A DNA stretch of 64,000 nt from Arthrobacter globiformis (GTDB lineage: Bacteria; Actinomycetota; Actinomycetes; Actinomycetales; Micrococcaceae), in contig NZ_JAUSXI010000001.1 of the NCBI RefSeq assembly GCF_030815865.1, positions 4,340,001 through 4,404,000 of the forward strand, in the 5' to 3' direction. Within the stretch, counting starts at the first letter, position 1. The number at the start of each line of letters is the position of its first letter. Below the pieces are notes generated by a model that saw nothing but the letters and a program-made list of their open reading frames with translations, ran no database searches and was not told the DNA's origin. Shown piece by piece: positions 34,281 through 42,173 of this stretch. The position numbers and the translations under genes were made by a program.

Positions 34281-35165
34281 ATGTCAGTGCATGGGGACGC
34301 GCATGATGCGCAAATAGATATGGGCAATGAGCCTGGTACAGGCCGGCGGGGGCTCGTCCGGATGGGCATGGCGGCGGCAGTAGCTGCCGCCATCTCCGCG
34401 CTTGCGATGCCTCAAAAAGCCGCAGCAGCGGACACGCCGGACACGTACGTCCTAGCCAACCGGGACGCTGCTGACAGCTATCAGATCGTGTGGCGGCGCA
34501 TCAACTTCAGCGACACCAAAGACGCCAAGGGGTCCGTGTTCAACATCGACCACTGGGGAACGGGCGCGGGAAACACCAAATCGCCAGGACAAACCTACGG
34601 CTTGGACATCCATAACTTCCCCGGCGCGGAACGTGCCCTAGTCATCCACCAGTATTCGAGTGTTGGCCCAGCGGTTCACCTCGATAACACCGGGAGTAAA
34701 CCCATGGTGGAAATCCACAACACGCAAAACAACGTGATCAACCCCGGCTCCGATGGGACCGGGGATTACTTCTTGCTGCGGGACCACGGCACCGCTACCC
34801 TGCGGGTAACCAAGGATCTTCAGTTTCGCACGGAAGGCGCTCCGCCGTCCGGCGCGAAGGGCATCCTCATCTATAACGCGGTCACCAAACCGCTGTCAGT
34901 CCAGACGCCGGCCAACACAGTAGGGCTGGAAGTCGTCAAGACAGGCCCGGCAGGCGGCGAAGTCCTCCGCGTGGACAACCGCGGTACAGGGAAGACCGCT
35001 TCCTTCAAGAACGCGACTGGCGAAGTGTCCGGCATCAACCCCAACGGCGAGTACGAGAACAACGTTCCCGGGCAAGGCCTAATCCTCAAATCACCCAACG
35101 GCACCCGCTTCCGGATCACGGTCGCTGACGACGGAACATTGAGCGCCACGCCGGCCACCCCATAG
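34281..35165 (+). CDS. Tail-fibre-like protein with Tat-type leader (paralogue 2)
   Basis: ATG at 34281 with GGGGGACCA upstream. 294 residues. Near residue 21 a twin-arginine start (GRRGLVRMGMAAAVAAAISA) leads to an Ala-rich helix ending PQKAAAADT, a credible Tat signal peptide. The mature part repeats the paralogue's motifs (INFSDTKDAKGSVFNIDHWG, GQTYGLDIHNFPGAERALVI, MVEIHNTQNN). C-terminal half differs. Suggests a fibre domain now used as a secreted cell protein. Confidence 0.65.
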   Translation: MSVHGDAHDAQIDMGNEPGTGRRGLVRMGMAAAVAAAISALAMPQKAAAADTPDTYVLANRDAADSYQIVWRRINFSDTKDAKGSVFNIDHWGTGAGNTKSPGQTYGLDIHNFPGAERALVIHQYSSVGPAVHLDNTGSKPMVEIHNTQNNVINPGSDGTGDYFLLRDHGTATLRVTKDLQFRTEGAPPSGAKGILIYNAVTKPLSVQTPANTVGLEVVKTGPAGGEVLRVDNRGTGKTASFKNATGEVSGINPNGEYENNVPGQGLILKSPNGTRFRITVADDGTLSATPATP

Positions 35166-35176
35166 GGGTCAGACAG

Positions 35177-35797
35177 CTAGTAGTGGGAGGCCCCGCACTT
35201 TTCGCAGATGCGGGGCTCTCTCCCCTTTTGAAAGGCAGGCCGCTTTTGCTGGCGGACTACCGCTGCCAGGCTGAGTGCGGCGAAGTTAGGCCAGCTAGGC
35301 CCGCCGCCCTGCTTGTCCCTGTGCGCGATGAAGTGCCGGGCGTGAGGACGTGCCCTGACCAAGGCCGGGCCCCATTCGTCCAATACCCAGTCCTTGAACA
35401 CGTATCTCTTGCTGACATAGAGCCCGAGGACGTCGTACAAGGCCAGGGCCCGGTTGATCTTGTCGTATTTCGTTGCATCCTCACGCATTAGACGTGCGGG
35501 GTCGTCCTCGTTTTCGATCTCGTTGTGCAGCAGGCGCCGGCCCTCCTGCACCTCGACGTCGACCAGCTTGTCGTGGATATTCAGGAAGTTTTCTTGCTTG
35601 GCTTTCAGCCAATTGAAGAACAGGGCGCCGGACGCAATAAGGACGGCAGCGATCGACAGTGAGGCTGTCAGCCAGTCCTTGACCAGCAGTGAGGAATCAG
35701 GGTGCGCAGCGGCACCCACGAAGGCTTGGATTAGGTAGCAGAGGAGGAAGCCGACAGCGACGGCCGTGAGGATGGTGATCGTCCAGATTATTCGCAC
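35177..35797 (-). CDS. Two-helix membrane protein of unknown function
   Basis: 206 residues. Helices MRIIWTITILTAVAVGFLLC and LTASLSIAAVLIASGALFF, then a cytoplasmic helical domain (FNWLKAKQENFLNIHDKLVD ... LALYDVLGLYVSKRYVFKDW) and a C-terminal tail with CEKCGASHY, a possible half zinc ribbon. The layout is like DUF4760-type proteins. Lies 136 bases beyond the ParA-like gene on the same strand; the two may be co-transcribed. Confidence 0.65.
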   Translation of the reverse strand: MRIIWTITILTAVAVGFLLCYLIQAFVGAAAHPDSSLLVKDWLTASLSIAAVLIASGALFFNWLKAKQENFLNIHDKLVDVEVQEGRRLLHNEIENEDDPARLMREDATKYDKINRALALYDVLGLYVSKRYVFKDWVLDEWGPALVRARPHARHFIAHRDKQGGGPSWPNFAALSLAAVVRQQKRPAFQKGREPRICEKCGASHY

Positions 35798-35933
35798 CGA
35801 TGAAGTTTACGGGCCAAAGAAGCTGCCGGGACTGTCGTCTAGCAGAGGGTCGGATAAATCCGGTTATGCTCCCTCATCGTTCTTGGGGGCGGGGTCACAC
35901 CTCAGGAGCCATTGGCTTTCGCGTGAGACCGAC

Positions 35934-37175
35934 CTACCGATACCCATCCACGATCGCAGCAGCGATCTCCTTATAAGCCCGCCGCGTCTCCGGCTTCAGG
36001 TGATCGAGGGTCACCAGGTCGCCGTCAGCCACTCCCCTGTCGTGCGGCACGGCGATGAGCTCGCGGCACATCCCGGCGAGGTGCTCTTCGATCGCGTCCT
36101 TGTCCACCCGGTTGGACACCTCGTCCTTGTCCGTGATCACCACGATTGCGTTGCGCGCCAGGTCCTCATAGCCGTGGCCGGCCAGCCACTGCAGGGTGCT
36201 GCGTGCGCGCTTCGCACCACTCACCGCGTAGCCGGCGGCGATGATCAAGTTATCTGCGGACTGCAGGATCCCACTCATCGCATTGTGCGTCACGCCGGTG
36301 CCGCAGTCCGTCAGCGCCACGGAGTAGTAGCTGGAGATGAGCTTGCGGATCCTCAAGTATTCCTCGGCGGTCAGCGAGTCAGACACCTCGGGGTCCTGCT
36401 CACCAGCGATGAGGTGCAGCCGACCGGAGTGGTGCATGTAGCGCGACAACTCAGTCAACGAGTCGACCGAGTCGATGTTCTTGAGTAGGTCCGTAATCGT
36501 CCGGGGCGTGGCCTTCTGGTAGATGCCCTCCCCGAGGGCGCGCTCCACGAGGTCGCCGGAGTCCGGGTTCGCGTCGATGGCGCAAGGCGGGTCCCCACGG
36601 AACTCGGCCAAAGTGAGGCCGACCCCAACAGTGGTGGACGTCTTGCCGATCCCACCCTTCAGGCTGAGCACAGCGGTGTTGAAACTGCCCTGCAGCTGCC
36701 GAGAGATCCGGCGGGCCACCTCATCTTCCTCGCGTTCCAGAGCGCTCGGGCCGAGGTTCCAGGCGCCGCCGGTCGCCCGGTACAGGAAGCCCCGGAAGCC
36801 CTTCTTCGGGCGCGGCTTCTGCTGGCGGACAAACGACGTCGGCAATGCGGTGGCGTCCGCAACCGGCACCTCAGGCTCCGGGAGGCTTTCCGGTACGTTC
36901 GACGGCGGTGCTCCCGCAGGCTGGCGGGCCGGCGTCGGCGGAGCCGTCGGGGCGGGAGGGGTGTCGGAGAGAGCGTCGGCTGCCGCGGCAGCTTCCGCCC
37001 AAGAGGAACTGCGGACAGGACGGGGTGGTGCGGTGGGCTCAGGTGTCACGGCGGGAAAGGTTCCTGTCCAGGCGTCGGAGCCGTCGTCATTGCGGCGGCG
37101 GAAGCGGCGGCGGAGCTCGGGCTGCTCCTCGTCGGGGCTGGCCTCGGCTAATCGGTTGTCCGCTGGCTTGGGCAT
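35934..37175 (-). CDS. ParA/MinD-like ATPase with long disordered N-terminus
   Basis: ATG at 37175 follows GGGGGGAACGACC; an upstream TTG at 37235 is less likely. 413 residues. The first ~150 are Pro/Ala-rich and charged, probably disordered, with a basic patch RPKKGFRGFLYRATGG before the ATPase. Deviant Walker A KGGIGKTS at about 173-180 (signature Lys first), Walker B region SVALTDCGTGVT, and a C-terminal DLVTLDHLKPETRRAYKEIA. Resembles EspI-type or FlhG-type ATPases seen with type VII secretion loci in actinobacteria, but no other such genes are here. A 3' fragment is duplicated at 20708-20820. Confidence 0.8.
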   Translation of the reverse strand: MPKPADNRLAEASPDEEQPELRRRFRRRNDDGSDAWTGTFPAVTPEPTAPPRPVRSSSWAEAAAAADALSDTPPAPTAPPTPARQPAGAPPSNVPESLPEPEVPVADATALPTSFVRQQKPRPKKGFRGFLYRATGGAWNLGPSALEREEDEVARRISRQLQGSFNTAVLSLKGGIGKTSTTVGVGLTLAEFRGDPPCAIDANPDSGDLVERALGEGIYQKATPRTITDLLKNIDSVDSLTELSRYMHHSGRLHLIAGEQDPEVSDSLTAEEYLRIRKLISSYYSVALTDCGTGVTHNAMSGILQSADNLIIAAGYAVSGAKRARSTLQWLAGHGYEDLARNAIVVITDKDEVSNRVDKDAIEEHLAGMCRELIAVPHDRGVADGDLVTLDHLKPETRRAYKEIAAAIVDGYR

Positions 37176-37319
37176 GGTCGTTCCCCCCGGGCTCGCAGCG
37201 GCGTCCCGCTGCGGTGGTCGATTGGTCTCGTTCAAATAGCCATTCTAGGCGCTGGCAAAGTACCTATTGATCAGCGACCTAGCTAGGGCGTTCGTCGCGG
37301 CGCCAGAAGACACGGTTTC

Positions 37320-37439
37320 TCAGCTGTGAATGAGGGCTGCCACAACAACAGCGGCAGTGATCGTTAGCAGAATGCCCAACGCCAGGTAGCCCCACCATTT
37401 GGGTCGACTGCGGTGCGGGTTGATGTCGACGTACGGCAC
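37320..37439 (-). CDS. 39-residue single-helix membrane peptide
   Basis: GTG at 37439, two bases after the stop of the small gene upstream, with GGGCGGA in the end of that gene as ribosome site. MPYVDINPHRSRPKWWGYLA then LGILLTITAAVVVAALIHS. Coupled to 37442-37594. Confidence 0.55.
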   Translation of the reverse strand: MPYVDINPHRSRPKWWGYLALGILLTITAAVVVAALIHS

Positions 37440-37441
37440 GG

Positions 37442-37594
37442 CTATTTCCGCCCACCCGGAACGGAAGAGGCTGCCGCCGGGGCAACGGCAACTGCCCTGC
37501 GCTTGAGCCGGAGCATCCAGTAGAGCCCGGCGAACGGAATCAACAGGCTGCCCAGCAAGCCGGACAGCGCGAGAACGAAATCGGTGACAGCCAC
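37442..37594 (-). CDS. 50-residue single-helix membrane peptide
   Basis: GTG at 37594 preceded by GGAGGTCTCAACC, a full Shine-Dalgarno. MAVTDFVLALSGLLGSLLIP, FAGLYWMLRLKRRAVAVAPA and ASSVPGGRK: one or two helices and a basic tail. Forms a two-gene unit with 37320-37439. An upstream in-frame GTG at 37630 is less likely. Confidence 0.55.
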   Translation of the reverse strand: MAVTDFVLALSGLLGSLLIPFAGLYWMLRLKRRAVAVAPAAASSVPGGRK

Positions 37595-37719
37595 GGTTGA
37601 GACCTCCGTAAGCGGCAGCTCCTTCGACACAACCAGAGCGACCAGGCTCAGGGTGCGACAAAGTGGCTGGGAATGGACCCCCCATTTTCGGGTCGTTCGC
37701 CAGCCTACTTAGCACTTAA

Positions 37720-37744
37720 GGGCGCTGTCCAATTGGACACGCCC
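37720..37744. promoter_or_regulatory. Perfect palindrome, operator-like
   Basis: TGTCCAATTGGACA (37726-37739) is a perfect 14-base palindrome, extended by GGGCG on the left and CGCCC on the right. Lies upstream of the two small membrane-peptide genes and beyond the 3' end of the 37790 gene, so it may be an operator or a bidirectional terminator; without a T run an operator is slightly favoured. Confidence 0.45.
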
Positions 37745-37789
37745 ATTGGTGCAACCACTATTCATCTATTGCGCTTCATGCCTCTGCCC

Positions 37790-37933
37790 CTAGCGCCGGA
37801 GGGCCAGCGTCACCACCACCGCAGTCGCCACTGCCAGAACCGCCAGCCCGACGAATGACAGTGCGCGAAGCTGACGGCGGCGTACTTCGCGCCGCGATTC
37901 CCGACCGTGTCGGCCTCCCCCACGGAATCCCAT
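37790..37933 (-). CDS. 47-residue basic single-helix membrane peptide
   Basis: ATG at 37933. MGFRGGGRHGRESRREVRRR then QLRALSFVGLAVLAVATAVV and VTLALRR. Arginine-rich head, one helix, short basic end. Related in plan and sequence to 32504-32638. TAGCGT ends seven bases before the ATG and there is no Shine-Dalgarno, consistent with leaderless expression. Confidence 0.5.
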   Translation of the reverse strand: MGFRGGGRHGRESRREVRRRQLRALSFVGLAVLAVATAVVVTLALRR

Positions 37934-38021
37934 GGCAGAGACGCTACGGACGGAAACTCAAGGAAAGCGCAAGCAAAGATCAAGGTTTGATCAAGATGTA
38001 GTGCTTCCCACCTAAATAGGC

Positions 38022-38285
38022 CTAGATGCCGTCGCCGCCATCAGTGGCTGCGTTGTGGTGGTGCAATCTCCGCCGCAGCCGCTGCGGGCGCCGGCCCTGC
38101 CCCGAGTGACGCCCGGGAAGCGGCGACAGCGGCTCTACGGGCAGACCGGACACTGCGACCCTAGTGGGCTCCTGCGCACGCGGCATGTCCTGCAGGTCGA
38201 GCCAGGAACGCTCGGGGAACGGGTCATCGGCCACGATGTGTGTATCAATGAAACGGCCGATGACCGCGCTGATTCCGGTATTCAT
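38022..38285 (-). CDS. Small hypothetical protein of 87 residues
   Basis: MNTGISAVIGRFIDTHIVAD then DPFPERSWLDLQDMPRAQEP followed by a basic, His/Arg-rich tail. The N-terminal half looks like a genuine protein; the tail composition (RRPQRLRRRLHHHNAA) is unusual and could reflect a frame break. No family recognised and only a weak ribosome site. Confidence 0.4.
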   Translation of the reverse strand: MNTGISAVIGRFIDTHIVADDPFPERSWLDLQDMPRAQEPTRVAVSGLPVEPLSPLPGRHSGQGRRPQRLRRRLHHHNAATDGGDGI

Positions 38286-38379
38286 GACCCAAACCTAAAG
38301 TGGCGCAGGTCACACTCCCAGCGTAGTAAATACCTGTGTTTCCCTGCGTCCGATACCCGGACAGCAGCGAGTACTTGGT

Positions 38380-39195
38380 TCAATGCTGCGAGCGGGTTTC
38401 TTGTAACCGTTTGATGAACCAGCGCGACTGCTCCGGGCCGTACGGCAGCACGGGGATGGCCTTGGTGGCATCAGCGGGCGTGTCACGGATCGACTGCCGG
38501 GCCTGACGCACAGCGGTGGTCATCGTGTCGGCCATGGTCTTGACGAACCGGTCGCTGCAGGGTTCGCCGTGCCCCGGGACTAGGAACTCGTAGCGGTGCC
38601 GGAGAGCCGAGAGGTGCCGGAGCGCGTCGGCCCACTCCTCCGGGTACGAAGCTTCGAAGGACGGGTGCGAGCCCTGTTCCACGAGGTCGCCGGCGAACAG
38701 GGTGGTGGTGGTACCCACCAGGAGGTCACCGTCTGTATGGCCGCGGCCCAGGTGGAACAGCGTTACAGTCTGACCACCAAGGTCCACGAGTACGGGCTGG
38801 TCGCGAACAATCGCATTGGGGACCACGATCTCCACGTTCTCACCGACGCCGACGGCCATTTCCGGTTCGGTCTCGGTGACCTCGCTGCGTTGGGCGTCGC
38901 CGTCTTCACCGATCTCCTCGGCGCAGTTCTCGTGCGCCCAGAACTCCTCGACGCCAGCCTCGGCGAAGACCGCGTTGCCGAAGAAGTGGTCGTAGTGTGC
39001 GTGGGTGTTTACCACCACGAGCGGCAGCGGGGTCTTCTCCCGCACGGCGTCCAAGATCTCCTTGCCTTGCCTCGGTCCGCATCCGGTGTCGATCACCATA
39101 GCCCGTTCGGTTCCTACGATCAGGCCAGTGTTGAGCTTTGAACCTTCAGTCACCAGCACATAGTTGTCCGCGCCGACGTCGAGCCATCGTGACAT
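38380..39195 (-). CDS. MBL-fold metallo-hydrolase
   Basis: 271 residues. Metal ligands in VVVNTHAHYDHFFGN (HxHxDH), GRGHTDGDLLV, LFAGDLVEQ and LVPGHGEPC, the full metallo-beta-lactamase set; probably a dinuclear zinc hydrolase such as a glyoxalase II or lactonase-like enzyme. Substrate cannot be read from the sequence. Monocistronic, upstream of nothing obvious; its promoter is within 39196-39300. Confidence 0.88.
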   Translation of the reverse strand: MSRWLDVGADNYVLVTEGSKLNTGLIVGTERAMVIDTGCGPRQGKEILDAVREKTPLPLVVVNTHAHYDHFFGNAVFAEAGVEEFWAHENCAEEIGEDGDAQRSEVTETEPEMAVGVGENVEIVVPNAIVRDQPVLVDLGGQTVTLFHLGRGHTDGDLLVGTTTTLFAGDLVEQGSHPSFEASYPEEWADALRHLSALRHRYEFLVPGHGEPCSDRFVKTMADTMTTAVRQARQSIRDTPADATKAIPVLPYGPEQSRWFIKRLQETRSQH

Positions 39196-39356
39196 TGTTT
39201 CTCCAAAAATCTGCGGAGCATCTGCGATCTTCTGGCCTCGATTGTACTCATCTAGCTTGGGATTATCAGGGAAGCGCTATAGCGCCAGACCAGAGGGACC
39301 CAGCGCGTGGCCGCAAATTCACTCATTCGAAACACCGAGCTAGGTATGATCTGGCC

Positions 39357-39506
39357 ATGGGGACTAAACAACAGAAGCACTTCTGCGAGACCTGCAACAC
39401 GATCACCAACCACGTCACGTCATACAAGGATGACGGAAGGGCACGAGGCTCTCGTAAGGTGCAGCGACCACTCAGACACAACGCTGTGAGACGCGTGGTC
39501 ACCTGA
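39357..39506 (+). CDS. Small zinc-ribbon-like protein, possibly frameshifted
   Basis: ATG at 39357: MGTKQQKHFCETCNTITNHV then TSYKDDGRARGSRKVQRPLR and HNAVRRVVT. CxxC is present but no second pair. The frame one base away reads EALVRCSDHSDTTL and stops at 39487, giving the missing CxxH. The likely ancestral product is a ~43-residue CxxC...CxxH zinc finger, broken near 39450-39460. Confidence 0.45.
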   Translation: MGTKQQKHFCETCNTITNHVTSYKDDGRARGSRKVQRPLRHNAVRRVVT

Positions 39507-39524
39507 ATGCCGACGCATTCCATG

Positions 39525-41057
39525 CTACAAATCGGCCAGTAGTGAAGTTGGGGACTCGATCGCATCCGCAACATAACGAAGGAATCCGGCGGCCGTACCG
39601 CCATCGCAGACCCGGTGGTCAAAGGTCAGCGTCAGCTCAGTGACTTTGCGAACGGCAAGTTCGCCTTCGACGACCCACGGCTTGTCGATAATCCTGCCAA
39701 TGCCGAGGATAGCCACCTCCGGATAATTAATGATTGCCGCAGAACCATCCACGCCAAACACGCCATAGTTATTAAGCGTGAAGGTTCCGCTGCCCAGTTC
39801 GGTTGGGGTCGCCTTGCCCTCGCGCACGACGGCGGTCAGCCGCTTAATTTCTTCGTCGAGTTTGCTGGCACTCAGTTTCTCAGCGTTGCGGATCGAAGGG
39901 ACCACCAACCCCCGGTCCGTTTGAGCGGCGAACCCTAGGTTCACCCCATCAAACGCCAGGATCTCCTGGGACTCCCCGCCGGAGGCGTCCTCCCTGCTGA
40001 CGAAGCGCGTGTTCAGCTCCGGATACTTCTTCAAACCTGCTGTAACAAAGCGGGCGAAGAAGGCGAGCAACCCTGGGGTGTGGTGCGGGTCGGCCTTCTT
40101 GAGTCCCGCGCGCAGGTCGATCAGGGCCGTGGCGTCGACGTCTACCCAGACCGTAGCTTCTGGGATCTCGGAGCGACTGCGCGACATGTTCGCCGCCACC
40201 GCTTTGCGGACACCCCGGACGGGCGTCCAGCTGATGATCCCCAGCCCAGTGCGGGGATCGACGTTCGCGCTGGTCGAGCTTGTCGAGACCGTGTCGACGG
40301 GCTCAACCAGCGCACGCAGTTCGGTCTCGGGAGGCTGCGCTTCGACAGGCTCAACCACCGGGGACTTTATGGCGGCTTCGACGTCGCGGCGCATAATTAG
40401 GCCGCTCTCTCCAGACCCCTGCATGTGGCCGAGGTCCACACCATGCTCCTTAGCCATCCGGCGGACGAGTGGAGAAATAACAGCACCGAGCTTGCCGGGG
40501 ACTCGAGTGCGCAGGAGGAAGGCATCGTCTGCGGGAGTTGTCAGTTTGGTTTCGGCCTCGTTCTTGGCTTCGACAGACTTGGTTTCGACAGGCTGGGTCT
40601 CGACAAGCTCGACCGGCGGAGTGGACCGCCGCGGACGGGTCCGGCGGACGGTTGCAGTGACACCCGGCGTTCCATACCCAATGAGGAGGTTGCCGGAGCC
40701 TGCCCTTTCTTCGGTGCGGTAGGTTTCGGCTGCTGTCCTTTTGGTTTCGTCAGGCTCAACAAGCGGGTTTTCGGTTTCCGCGATATTGATTTCGACAGGT
40801 TCAACCAGCGATGCCAGCGGAGAAACTGAGATGAGTGGCTTGCCGACGTCCAGGGTCTGGCCCGGCGCGCCATGCAGTTCAGCGACCGTGCCGGCGTATG
40901 GGGACGGGACTTCCACTACCGATTTGGCAGTCTCCACCTCGGCGATCGGCTGGTCTACACGGATCTCGTCACCTACGGCCACGAGCCAGTTAACGAGCTC
41001 GGCTTCGGTCAGGCCTTCGCCCAAATCCGGCAGGAGAAATACTTTCGTTTCCGTCAT
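39525..41057 (-). CDS. bkdC: Branched-chain 2-oxoacid dehydrogenase E2 (dihydrolipoyl acyltransferase)
   Basis: 510 residues. Lipoyl domain at 5-80 with Lys45 in VETAKSVVEV; peripheral-subunit-binding domain (ISPLVRRMAKEHGVDL...GLIMRRDVEAAI) at about 195-235; acyltransferase domain with His481 and Asp485 in DHRVCDGG. Transfers the acyl group from E1 to CoA in leucine/isoleucine/valine catabolism and branched fatty-acid priming. Starts three bases after the E1beta stop. Odd: both linkers contain LVEPVE/VELVET/STSSTS strings encoded by copies of a palindromic repeat, making it longer than usual. Confidence 0.92.
   Translation of the reverse strand: MTETKVFLLPDLGEGLTEAELVNWLVAVGDEIRVDQPIAEVETAKSVVEVPSPYAGTVAELHGAPGQTLDVGKPLISVSPLASLVEPVEINIAETENPLVEPDETKRTAAETYRTEERAGSGNLLIGYGTPGVTATVRRTRPRRSTPPVELVETQPVETKSVEAKNEAETKLTTPADDAFLLRTRVPGKLGAVISPLVRRMAKEHGVDLGHMQGSGESGLIMRRDVEAAIKSPVVEPVEAQPPETELRALVEPVDTVSTSSTSANVDPRTGLGIISWTPVRGVRKAVAANMSRSRSEIPEATVWVDVDATALIDLRAGLKKADPHHTPGLLAFFARFVTAGLKKYPELNTRFVSREDASGGESQEILAFDGVNLGFAAQTDRGLVVPSIRNAEKLSASKLDEEIKRLTAVVREGKATPTELGSGTFTLNNYGVFGVDGSAAIINYPEVAILGIGRIIDKPWVVEGELAVRKVTELTLTFDHRVCDGGTAAGFLRYVADAIESPTSLLADL
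40271..40808. repeat. REP-like palindromic repeats inside the E2 coding sequence
   Basis: The motif TTCGACAGGCTCAACC, or its variants and inverse, occurs at 40272-40310 (as an inverted pair, CTGGTCGAGCTTGTCGA...TCGACGGGCTCAACCAG), 40341-40357, 40568-40610 (several), 40744-40765 and 40790-40808. All keep the E2 frame open. Confidence 0.75.
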
Positions 41058-41060
41058 CGA

Positions 41061-42173
41061 TCAGTCTTCCCACTGGAGGTTGTCAACGGCCTCGAGGATG
41101 CGGTCCACGCCGGGCAGGTAGTAGTGCTCGAGCTTCGGTGCCGGGTACGGAACGTCGAAGCCCGTGACGCGGCGGATCGGTGCGGCAAGGTAGTGGAAGC
41201 AGCGCTCCTGAATGCGGGCCACGATCTCCGAGGACACGGACGCAAAGCCGTGTGCCTCCGCGATGACAACAGCTCGGCCGGTCTTCCGGACGGACGCGGA
41301 GACGGTCTCGTCGTCGAACGGCACGATGGTGCGGATGTCGATGACTTCTAGCGAGCGTCCCTCCTCGGCGGCTGCGGCGGCCGCGGCGAGGGCCGTCGGG
41401 ACGCAGGGACCGTAGGCGATCAGCGTCGCGTCCGTGCCGGAGCGGGCGATGGCGGCGTGGCCCTCGGTGGCGTTAGACCCGACGGCCTTTGCGTCGTACT
41501 CCTCGCGCAGTGCGTCGAGGTCCACCAGGTCCTTGGACCAGTAAAGCTTCTTGGGCTCCATGAACATCACGGGGTCATCCGAGTCGATGGCTTCCCGGAG
41601 CATGCGGTAGGCGTCGGCCACCGTGGCTGGCGTGTAGACCTTCAGCCCGGCAGTGTGGGCATAGTAGGACTCGGAGGAGTCGCAGTGGTGTTCCACCCCC
41701 CCGATGCCTCCGGCGTAGGGAATACGAATAACCATCGGCAGCTTCACCCGGCCCTTGGTGCGATTGTGCATCTTGGCCACGTGGCTGACGATCTGCTCGA
41801 AAGCCGGGTACGCAAAGGCGTCGAACTGCATCTCGATGACCGGCCGCATGCCATTGATGGCCATCCCCACGGCCATGCCCACGATGCCCGACTCAGCCAG
41901 GGGCGTGTCGAAGCAGCGCTGTTCACCGAAGCTCTTCACGAGCCCGTCGGTGATGCGGAAGACACCACCCAGCATGCCGACATCCTCACCGAAGACCAGG
42001 ACGGAGTCCTCGGCGCGCATGGCGTCCACCATCGCAGTGTTCAGCGCCTTGGCCATGGTGACCGGCTGCGGTCCGGCATCCTCGGCGCTTGCCGCAGCGG
42101 AAGCAGCAGCCCGCGCGGTGGCCGCGCTTACGTTGCCGTTGGCCTCGGAGGAAGTGGTGATAGTAGGGCTCAT
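41061..42173 (-). CDS. bkdB: Branched-chain 2-oxoacid dehydrogenase E1 beta subunit
   Basis: 370 residues. ATGA overlap with E1alpha. Typical transketolase pyrimidine-binding and C-terminal domains: MVDAMRAEDSVLVFGEDVGM, FDTPLAESGIVGMAVGMAIN, EMQFDAFAYPAFEQIVSHVA, IPYAGGIGGVEHHCDSSESY and EVIDIRTIVPFDDETVSASV. Forms the alpha2beta2 decarboxylase with the next gene. The first ~35 residues are an Ala-rich extension. Confidence 0.93.
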   Translation of the reverse strand: MSPTITTSSEANGNVSAATARAAASAAASAEDAGPQPVTMAKALNTAMVDAMRAEDSVLVFGEDVGMLGGVFRITDGLVKSFGEQRCFDTPLAESGIVGMAVGMAINGMRPVIEMQFDAFAYPAFEQIVSHVAKMHNRTKGRVKLPMVIRIPYAGGIGGVEHHCDSSESYYAHTAGLKVYTPATVADAYRMLREAIDSDDPVMFMEPKKLYWSKDLVDLDALREEYDAKAVGSNATEGHAAIARSGTDATLIAYGPCVPTALAAAAAAAEEGRSLEVIDIRTIVPFDDETVSASVRKTGRAVVIAEAHGFASVSSEIVARIQERCFHYLAAPIRRVTGFDVPYPAPKLEHYYLPGVDRILEAVDNLQWED

